Made by a program: the position numbers and the translations under genes
Notes under the pieces: model-generated
Told to the model about the DNA's origin: nothing
What the model saw: the letters and a program-made list of their open reading frames with translations, nothing else
Database searches by the model: none
Shown: piece after piece, positions 1 through 5,991 of the stretch
Layout of the letters: every line of letters starts with the position of its first letter
Position numbering within the stretch: position 1 is the first letter of the stretch
DNA from: JAJCYE01 sp036260105
Lineage (GTDB): Bacteria; Actinomycetota; CADDZG01; JAHWKV01
Reading direction: 5' to 3'
DNA length: 5,991 bases
Assembly (NCBI GenBank): GCA_036260105.1
Contig: DATAAN010000215.1
Span: forward strand, 1 to 5,991

Positions 1-401
1 CGGGTGACGGCCAGGAGACCCCGGCCAGGCTGGCGCAGGCGGTCGACGGCGATCCGGCTACCTCCTGGGCCACCTCCTCGTACAGCCGGGCCCCCTTCGG
101 AGGCCTCAAGGATGGCGTCGGAATCTACTTCGACCTGGGAAGCTCCCGGGAGCTTTCCGGCATCCGGGTGACGTCGGTCGCCGGAGGCTGGGAGGGATCC
201 GTGCGGTACTCGGACGACGGCCGTCGGTGGAGCGACCCCGGGAACGCGCAGACCGTTGCCGCCGACCAGACGTTCGAAGTCTCCGGATCTCACCGCTACT
301 GGATGATCTGGATCAGCAACCTGGTCCGCACTCCCGGTGAGGGCAACTCCAACAACCCCTTCGCCGTCGCCATCCGGGAGATAGTCCCACTGGCCGCATA
401 G
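1..401 (+). CDS. C-terminal part of discoidin/F5-8C-like domain protein, probably the extracellular tail of a MurJ (MviN)-family lipid II flippase
   Basis: Only the last 132 codons are visible (first full codon at 3, TAG at 399-401); the start lies left of the window. The fragment has the look of an F5/8 type C (galactose-binding-like) beta-sandwich: AVDGDPATSWAT at residues 13-24, FGGLKDGVGIYFDLG around 32-46, then alternating hydrophobic strands and a YSDDGRRWS turn near 69-77. It has no membrane segment. Actinobacterial MurJ proteins often carry a pseudokinase and such a sugar-binding-like domain at their C-terminus, outside the membrane. The next two genes, an ECF sigma factor and an anti-sigma factor, match the order mviN-sigM-Rv3912 of Mycobacterium tuberculosis, which is the main reason to name MurJ. 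The domain fold is fairly sure. Assignment to MurJ is an inference from context, since no flippase helices are in view. It could instead be a separate secreted or kinase-linked protein. Confidence 0.6.
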   Translation, partial: GDGQETPARLAQAVDGDPATSWATSSYSRAPFGGLKDGVGIYFDLGSSRELSGIRVTSVAGGWEGSVRYSDDGRRWSDPGNAQTVAADQTFEVSGSHRYWMIWISNLVRTPGEGNSNNPFAVAIREIVPLAA

Positions 402-444
402 CCCCTCCGCAGGCAGGGTACGCCGTGCTTCGCCGCCTGCCGTT

Positions 445-450
445 CATAAT
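445..450 (+). promoter_or_regulatory. Possible -10 box giving a leaderless sigma-factor mRNA
   Basis: CATAAT matches the -10 consensus TATAAT at five of six positions in an otherwise GC-rich 57-nt gap. Its 3' end is 8 nt from the ATG at 459, so transcription would start at or next to the start codon. No Shine-Dalgarno sequence is visible before either possible start (453 or 459), which fits leaderless translation, common in actinobacteria. I find no good -35 box at 16-18 nt spacing. Confidence 0.35.
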
Positions 451-458
451 TCGTGCCC

Positions 459-1037
459 ATGGCGCAAGACTTCGAGGCACAAAGCGACGAAGCGCTCATC
501 GCGGCCTTCGTCGAGTCCGGTGACCAGCGCCCGCTCGAGGTCCTGCTTGCGCGTCACGAGTCCCGCGTCTTCAACCTTGCTCTGCGTATCCTGGGGAACC
601 GGGCCGACGCCCTGGACGCCACTCAGGACGTGTTCCTGACGGTCTTCCGGCGTGCTTCGTCGTTTCGCCACCAGGCCGCCTTTACCACCTGGCTGTACCG
701 GCTGACGACCAATGCGTGTCACGATATTGGGAGGCGCAAGAAGCGCACGCCCGTGCCGGTGGAAGAGCTGCCGGCCGAAGCCGGAGGATCCGGCGAGAGC
801 TCGTCGGACACCCGACTGCTGGTCGAGCAGGCCCTCCGGGGCCTTCCGCTGGAGCAGCGGGCGCCGATTGTGATGCGGGATCTCTACGGCATGAGCTACG
901 AGGAGATCGCCGAGGCGACCGGCACTGCCGCCGGCACGGTGAAAAGCCGCATCGCCCGCGGCCGGATGAGGCTGGCGGAGATGCTCGCCCCGCTGGCGGG
1001 TAGGGAACCTGAGCCGGGACGCGGACCGTCTAACTGA
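459..1037 (+). CDS. sigM: ECF-type RNA polymerase sigma factor, SigM-like
   Basis: An alternative sigma factor of about 192 residues, the usual size for the extracytoplasmic-function group; it would direct RNA polymerase to envelope-stress promoters. Region 2 spans about residues 12-96, with the core-binding and -10-recognition segment around ALDATQDVFLTVFRR and the FTTWLYRLTTNACHD helix. A short acidic/Gly-Ser linker follows. Region 4 spans about 120-178, with the LPLEQRAPIVMRDLYGMSYE helix and the TAAGTVKSRIARGRMRL helix-turn-helix that reads the -35 box. Region 1.1 and region 3 are absent, as expected. The ATG at 459 is preferred over an in-frame GTG at 453 because a -10-like box sits just upstream; the choice changes only two residues. 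The gene ends 3 nt before the anti-sigma gene, so the two are surely co-transcribed. ECF identity is near certain. The SigM name rests mainly on gene order next to a MurJ-like gene. Confidence 0.88.
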   Translation: MAQDFEAQSDEALIAAFVESGDQRPLEVLLARHESRVFNLALRILGNRADALDATQDVFLTVFRRASSFRHQAAFTTWLYRLTTNACHDIGRRKKRTPVPVEELPAEAGGSGESSSDTRLLVEQALRGLPLEQRAPIVMRDLYGMSYEEIAEATGTAAGTVKSRIARGRMRLAEMLAPLAGREPEPGRGPSN

Positions 1038-1040
1038 GAT

Positions 1041-1985
1041 ATGACCAAAGACCACCTCGAGATCGACTCGATCAGCGCCTACCTGGACGGTGAGCTGCCC
1101 GTCGAGGAGCGCTCCGCCGTCGAGAGCCATCTGCAGACGTGCGCGCAGTGCTCTGCAACCCAACAGGCGCTGTCAACCGCATCCGGCGGGGTGGCTTCGC
1201 TGCCCCAGCTGTCCCTTACCGCGGACGAGCATCGCGAACTGCGGGTGGCCGTGCTGGCGTCCCGCCGGGCGCGTAAGGTGCCCTGGCGCACCCGCTATAC
1301 GCAGTGGGCGATGGCCGGGGGGCTCGCAGTCGTTGCGATGGTCGCCGCCGGCTATGGGTTCCTGAGGGACGGACCCTCCGGAGGAGAGACTTCCAGTTCG
1401 CTGAGCGAGGGAGCCGCGCCGGCCCAGCGTAGCTTCGACTTCCGCAGCGGCGACCAGGTGGACCGGACCGTGGCCGGCCTTCCCGAGGTGGCGGCCGGTC
1501 TCAACCGGTATCGACCGGAGGACGCCCCGCCGAAGGCCATGGCGCTCCCCCGTACCGACGACGGAACCGAGTCCGCGGCCGGCGCAGGCAGCGCGGAACC
1601 GTTCAACCCTGCCGCTCCTCCGCCCCAGCGGGCGTTGGCGCGCACCGACCCCGATCAGCCGAACTCCGATGCCGCCGCACCGCAACCCGAAGCGGCGTCC
1701 GACGCTGCGCAGGTGCCCGACTTCTCCAACGAGGCGGCCGACCAGTGCCTGAGCCGGATCAGCTCGACGCAGAGCTACCCGATGGTGGGTCTGCTGGCTC
1801 GCGAGGCCACCTACCAGGGAACTCCGGTATGGCTCCTGGTCTTTGCGTGGACTCCGGATCCGGAGGTAGGCAAGACACTCGATCAGTGGCAGACCTGGCT
1901 GGTCAGGCCCCAGGACTGCGCCGCATATGCGGGTCCGGAACTCGAGTCCCGCGTGCTCTACCGCTCTTTCTCCGGACAAACTTAG
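1041..1985 (+). CDS. Membrane-anchored zinc-finger anti-sigma factor (RskA/ZAS-type) for the upstream ECF sigma factor
   Basis: 314 residues. The N-terminal anti-sigma domain (about 1-45) has the AYLDGELP helix and a zinc-binding H30-x3-C34-x2-C37 motif, with H5 as a possible further ligand; this part should clamp the sigma factor in the cytoplasm. An Arg/Lys-rich stretch (75-85) precedes one transmembrane helix at about 86-108, giving an N-in, C-out topology. Residues 110-230 are a low-complexity linker rich in Ala, Pro, Ser and Asp. A compact extracytoplasmic domain follows (about 231-314) with two cysteines, C235 and C293, and a hydrophobic VWLLVFAW strand. I do not recognise this end domain. 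The ATG at 1041 is 3 nt after the sigma stop and has only a weak GAG upstream, so translational coupling is likely. Its role as the partner of the sigma factor follows from adjacency and the ZAS motif; the signal that releases the sigma factor is unknown. Confidence 0.85.
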   Translation: MTKDHLEIDSISAYLDGELPVEERSAVESHLQTCAQCSATQQALSTASGGVASLPQLSLTADEHRELRVAVLASRRARKVPWRTRYTQWAMAGGLAVVAMVAAGYGFLRDGPSGGETSSSLSEGAAPAQRSFDFRSGDQVDRTVAGLPEVAAGLNRYRPEDAPPKAMALPRTDDGTESAAGAGSAEPFNPAAPPPQRALARTDPDQPNSDAAAPQPEAASDAAQVPDFSNEAADQCLSRISSTQSYPMVGLLAREATYQGTPVWLLVFAWTPDPEVGKTLDQWQTWLVRPQDCAAYAGPELESRVLYRSFSGQT

Positions 1986-2006
1986 ACAGATTTCTTCGCG
2001 AATTTC

Positions 2007-2045
2007 TTAACAAATCGGCAACACGGGGCGTAACAACCAGGAAAC
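2007..2045 (+). promoter_or_regulatory. GlnR-like operator upstream of amtB (four half-sites)
   Basis: The spacing reads TTAAC-n6-GCAAC-n7-GTAAC-n6-GAAAC, with half-sites at 2007-2011, 2018-2022, 2030-2034 and 2041-2045. The GlnR consensus known from Streptomyces is gTnAC-n6-GaAAC-n6-GtnAC-n6-GaAAC. The distal-to-start pair deviates (TTAAC, GCAAC) but keeps the n6 spacing. The proximal pair matches perfectly, and the central spacer is 7 rather than 6 nt. GlnR, an OmpR-type response regulator, activates amtB-glnK in actinobacteria under nitrogen limitation, so position and gene agree. Binding is inferred; glnR itself is not in the window. Confidence 0.6.
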
Positions 2046-2055
2046 ACCCCTCCTG

Positions 2056-2061
2056 TAGCTT
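2056..2061 (+). promoter_or_regulatory. Candidate -10 box of the amtB-glnK promoter
   Basis: TAGCTT fits the loose actinobacterial TAnnnT pattern and starts 11 nt after the last GlnR-like half-site. This places the operator over and just upstream of the -35 region, the usual layout for an activator with a weak -35. No good -35 hexamer is visible. Transcription would begin near 2068, leaving a leader of about 48 nt before the ATG at 2116. Confidence 0.3.
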
Positions 2062-2115
2062 GCCCTCGGAAGCTCACCGGCCACCCCCGCCCCGAGCTCA
2101 ACCGAGAGGAGAAAG

Positions 2116-3378
2116 ATGCCGGAGATCGACACTGGAGATACCGCCTGGATCATCGCCAGCGCAGCGCTGGTGATGTTCATGACGCCGGGCCTAGCCTTTT
2201 TCTACGGCGGGCTTGTCCGCAGCAAGAACGTTCTCGGCACGATCATGCAGTCGTTCGTTGCCCTAGGGATCGTGTCCATCGTCTTCATGATGTTCGGCTA
2301 CACCCTGGGCTTCGGATCCGACGTCGGGCGGATCGTCGGCGGTATGGACTTCGCCTTCCTGAAGGACGTAGGGGCCGAGCCCTCCCCTCTCGCTCCCACC
2401 ATCCCGCACAGCGTCTACATGATCTTCCAGATGATGTTCGCGATCATCACCCCGGCGCTGATCACGGGTGCGGTCGCGGAGCGGATGAAGTTCAAGGGCT
2501 ACGTGCTGTTCCTGGTTCTTTGGTCCCTGTTCGTCTACTCGCCGGTCGCCCACTGGGTGTGGGGAGGCGGCTGGCTCGGCTTCGCCGAGGGCGGTGTGGC
2601 GGCTCTCGACTTCGCCGGTGGAACCGTCGTTCACATCAACGCCGGCATCGCGGCGCTCGCCTGCATCCTCTACATGGGCAAGCGCAGAGGGTATCCCCAC
2701 GAGGCCATGCGGCCGCACAACGTTCCGATGGTGGTGCTCGGCGCTGCGATCCTGTGGTTCGGCTGGTTCGGTTTCAACGGCGGAAGCGCCCTTGGTGCGA
2801 ATGCGGTTGCGGGGAGCGCATTCGTAGCCACCCACCTAGGGGCGGCCGCTGCGATGCTCGGCTGGCTGATTCCCGAATGGGTTCAGCACAAGGCCCCGAC
2901 GACGGTTGGGGCCGCCACCGGCGCAGTCGCCGGCCTGGTGGCGATCACGCCGGCTGCCGGCTACGTCGAGCCGTGGGCAGCCGTGATCATCGGCTTCGCC
3001 GGCGGTTTCATCTGCTACCTGGCGGTGTCGATGAAGAGCAGGTTGGGCTACGACGACTCCCTGGACGTGGTGGGCGTCCACTTCGTCGGCGGACTGGTCG
3101 GGGCCCTGCTCACCGGCGTCTTTGCCACGACGGCGATCAACTCGGCGGGCGCCGACGGCCTGCTCTACGGCAACCCGGGGCAGCTCGGCAGGCAGCTCAT
3201 CGCCGTGGTCGCGACCATCCTCTACTCACTGATCGCCACCTTCGTGATCCTGTTTATCGTCGACAAGCTGGTCGGCGTACGGGTGGACGAGGACGAGGAG
3301 CTCTCCGGCCTCGACCTGTCGCAGCACTCGGAGACCGCCTACACGGCGGAAGGCGGCGGCACCAGCGTCCACGCATGA
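2116..3378 (+). CDS. amtB: Ammonium transporter AmtB (Amt/MEP/Rh family)
   Basis: 420 residues, a normal length for a bacterial Amt, forming a trimeric 11-helix channel that conducts ammonium/ammonia across the cytoplasmic membrane. Family landmarks are all present: FYGGLVRSKNVLG at 29-41, the Phe-gate candidates F108 and F220, the DFAGGTVVHINAG block with D165 and the first pore histidine H173, the GWFGFNGGSAL signature at 216-226, and the second pore histidine H322 in VVGVHFVGG. The C-terminal tail (about 387-420) holds the RVDEDEELSGLDLSQHSE-type segment, which in this family contacts PII protein. There is no cleavable signal peptide; the first helix starts almost at once. The ATG at 2116 follows a good AGGAG at 2107-2111, 4 nt away. 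Its partner glnK begins 73 nt after the stop, behind a strong hairpin. Expression is probably governed by the GlnR-like site upstream. Confidence 0.97.
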   Translation: MPEIDTGDTAWIIASAALVMFMTPGLAFFYGGLVRSKNVLGTIMQSFVALGIVSIVFMMFGYTLGFGSDVGRIVGGMDFAFLKDVGAEPSPLAPTIPHSVYMIFQMMFAIITPALITGAVAERMKFKGYVLFLVLWSLFVYSPVAHWVWGGGWLGFAEGGVAALDFAGGTVVHINAGIAALACILYMGKRRGYPHEAMRPHNVPMVVLGAAILWFGWFGFNGGSALGANAVAGSAFVATHLGAAAAMLGWLIPEWVQHKAPTTVGAATGAVAGLVAITPAAGYVEPWAAVIIGFAGGFICYLAVSMKSRLGYDDSLDVVGVHFVGGLVGALLTGVFATTAINSAGADGLLYGNPGQLGRQLIAVVATILYSLIATFVILFIVDKLVGVRVDEDEELSGLDLSQHSETAYTAEGGGTSVHA

Positions 3379-3387
3379 GGCGGCATC

Positions 3388-3420
3388 CCCTACCCGGCCG
3401 GCCCGACCGGCCGGGTAGGG
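3388..3420 (+). other. Perfect 14-bp intercistronic inverted repeat between amtB and glnK
   Basis: The arms 3388-3401 (CCCTACCCGGCCGG) and 3407-3420 are exact reverse complements around the 5-nt loop CCCGA. Twelve of the 14 pairs are G-C. It begins 9 nt after the amtB stop and ends 31 nt before the glnK ATG. No T-run follows, so it is not a standard intrinsic terminator. More likely roles are blocking 3' exonuclease decay of the amtB message, or partial attenuation that sets the AmtB:GlnK ratio. The structure is plain in the sequence; the function is inferred. Confidence 0.7.
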
Positions 3421-3451
3421 TCCCTACAAGTGACTACGGGAGGATTTCCGG

Positions 3452-3790
3452 ATGAAGATGGTCAGCGCAATCATCAAGCCCTTCAAGCTCGAAGAGGTGA
3501 AAGAGGCGTTGCGTGTGGTCGGGATCCAGGGCATGACCGTTACCGAGACCCGGGGTTTCGGTCGCCAGCGGGGCCACACTGAGGTGTACCGGGGTTCTGA
3601 GTACCAGGTCGACTTCGTACCCAAGGTCAAGATCGACGTGATGTGTGACGACGACCAGCTGACGCAGGTGGTCGACGCCATCATGACCGCGGCCCGCACC
3701 GGCAAGATCGGCGACGGCAAGATCTTCGTGCTCCCGGTGGAGCAGGTCTACCGAATCAGGACCGGCGAAATGGGGCCGGACGCGCTGTAG
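3452..3790 (+). CDS. glnK: PII nitrogen regulatory protein GlnK
   Basis: 112 residues, exactly the PII size. The small trimeric cytoplasmic protein binds ATP/ADP and 2-oxoglutarate and, when nitrogen is ample, inserts its T-loops into AmtB to close it. Visible landmarks are MKMVSAIIKPFKLEEVKEAL at the start, Q39 and K58 flanking the T-loop (about 37-55), the YRGSEY signature with modifiable Y51, the second signature TGKIGDGKIFVLPV at 83-96, and C-terminal R101/R103 for nucleotide binding. The ATG at 3452 has a strong GGGAGG at 3438-3443, 8 nt away. Linkage to amtB favours the name glnK over glnB. A terminator follows 20 nt after the stop and no glnD is attached, so the enzyme that would adenylylate or uridylylate Y51 must be encoded elsewhere if it exists. 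Confidence 0.96.
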   Translation: MKMVSAIIKPFKLEEVKEALRVVGIQGMTVTETRGFGRQRGHTEVYRGSEYQVDFVPKVKIDVMCDDDQLTQVVDAIMTAARTGKIGDGKIFVLPVEQVYRIRTGEMGPDAL

Positions 3791-3810
3791 ACAGTCGCGC
3801 CGGGCCCCTT

Positions 3811-3883
3811 GGGGCGCCGGAAGCTCCGCCAGCCGGCTCCGAGAGCGGAAGTCGCCTGCTGGCGGACTTGCGGCGCCCCTTTT
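3811..3883 (+). terminator. Large intrinsic terminator after glnK
   Basis: Left arm 3811-3833 and right arm 3858-3879 pair over about 21 base pairs, with one G·G mismatch (3820) and one bulged C (3824). TTTT follows at 3880-3883. The 24-nt apical region can fold a further small stem (TCCG-AGAG-CGGA at 3838-3849). A smaller GCCCC-TT-GGGGC repeat at 3805-3815 overlaps the left arm and could compete early in transcription. The stem lies 20 nt after the glnK stop in a convergent gap, as expected for the end of the amtB-glnK operon. Confidence 0.75.
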
Positions 3884-3911
3884 GCGCCTGCGCCACTATC
3901 TCCACGTCCTT

Positions 3912-3957
3912 AGGAGAAGAACGGAGACAGCGCCGACCGACAGGTGTGGCGTCTGTC
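3912..3957 (-). terminator. Probable terminator of the UvrA-like gene
   Basis: Read on the minus strand, a 9-bp stem with one bulged A (arms 3957-3948 and 3934-3926, 13-nt loop) starts 3 nt after the UvrA-like stop codon. A pyrimidine-rich TCCGTTCTTCTCCT tail follows at 3925-3912. The tail is not a pure T-run, so termination may be partial. Its position in the convergent gap, separate from the glnK terminator, supports the call. Confidence 0.45.
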
Positions 3958-3960
3958 GCT

Positions 3961-5991
<2,031 letters not shown>

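Noticed and set aside
409..441. Inverted repeat GCAGGC/GCCTGC (also GGCAGG/CCTGCC) between the first gene and the sigma factor
   Set aside because: Only 6 bp with a loop of about 20 nt and no T-run; too weak to call a terminator.
444..1163. Long open frame on the minus strand opposite the sigma-factor gene
   Set aside because: Mirror of a GC-rich coding strand: Arg/Gly/Leu-rich, no recognisable domain, and fully overlapped by a clear ECF sigma factor.
1173..1979. Long open frame on the minus strand opposite the anti-sigma gene
   Set aside because: Composition is low-complexity Arg/Gly with no motif, and it overlaps a well-supported gene.
1990..2008. Direct repeat ATTTCTT and the palindrome TTCGCGAA after the anti-sigma gene
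   Set aside because: Short and AT-rich, without a known recognition pattern. The stretch probably just reflects the AT-rich upstream part of the amtB promoter.
2520..3455. Open frame of over 300 codons on the plus strand inside amtB, in another frame
   Set aside because: Extremely Arg-rich translation typical of an out-of-frame reading of GC-rich DNA; the overlapping AmtB match is complete.
3868..3960. Possible small plus-strand gene after glnK (AGGAG-like sequence at 3912-3916)
   Set aside because: No start codon at suitable spacing leading to an independent frame; the frames there run antisense into the UvrA-like gene. The purine run is better read as the minus-strand terminator tail.

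Overview
High-GC chromosomal DNA that looks actinobacterial (Actinomycetota). The evidence is strong G/C bias at third codon positions, a MurJ-type extracellular tail followed by an ECF sigma factor and its anti-sigma factor (the gene order of the mycobacterial mviN-sigM-Rv3912 locus), and a GlnR-like operator in front of amtB-glnK. I cannot place it to class or genus. No mobile element, CRISPR array, tRNA or rRNA was seen, and I see no convincing new biological system. The interest lies in regulation and in how these modules are arranged.

Left part (1-1985, + strand): the 3' end of a gene encoding a discoidin/F5-8C-like beta-sandwich domain, then an ECF sigma factor that may be translated from a leaderless mRNA, then, 3 nt later, its membrane-anchored zinc-binding anti-sigma factor. 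The last two form a tightly coupled envelope-stress switch: the anti-sigma N-terminus holds the sigma factor at the membrane until an outside signal releases it.

Middle part (1986-3883, + strand): a nitrogen module. Four GlnR-type half-sites lie upstream of amtB (ammonium channel), followed by a perfect 14-bp intercistronic hairpin, glnK (PII signal protein that gates AmtB) and a large terminator. GlnK reads ATP/ADP and 2-oxoglutarate and plugs AmtB when nitrogen is plentiful. The GlnR-like site would turn the pair on when nitrogen is scarce. No glnD follows glnK.

Right part (3884-5991, - strand): a convergent gene for a UvrA-like tandem ABC ATPase. It runs off the right edge, so its N-terminus with the first Walker A is missing. 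The visible part lacks the UvrB-binding domain and belongs with DrrC-like UvrA paralogues rather than housekeeping UvrA. Two hairpins in the convergent gap look like one terminator for each direction.
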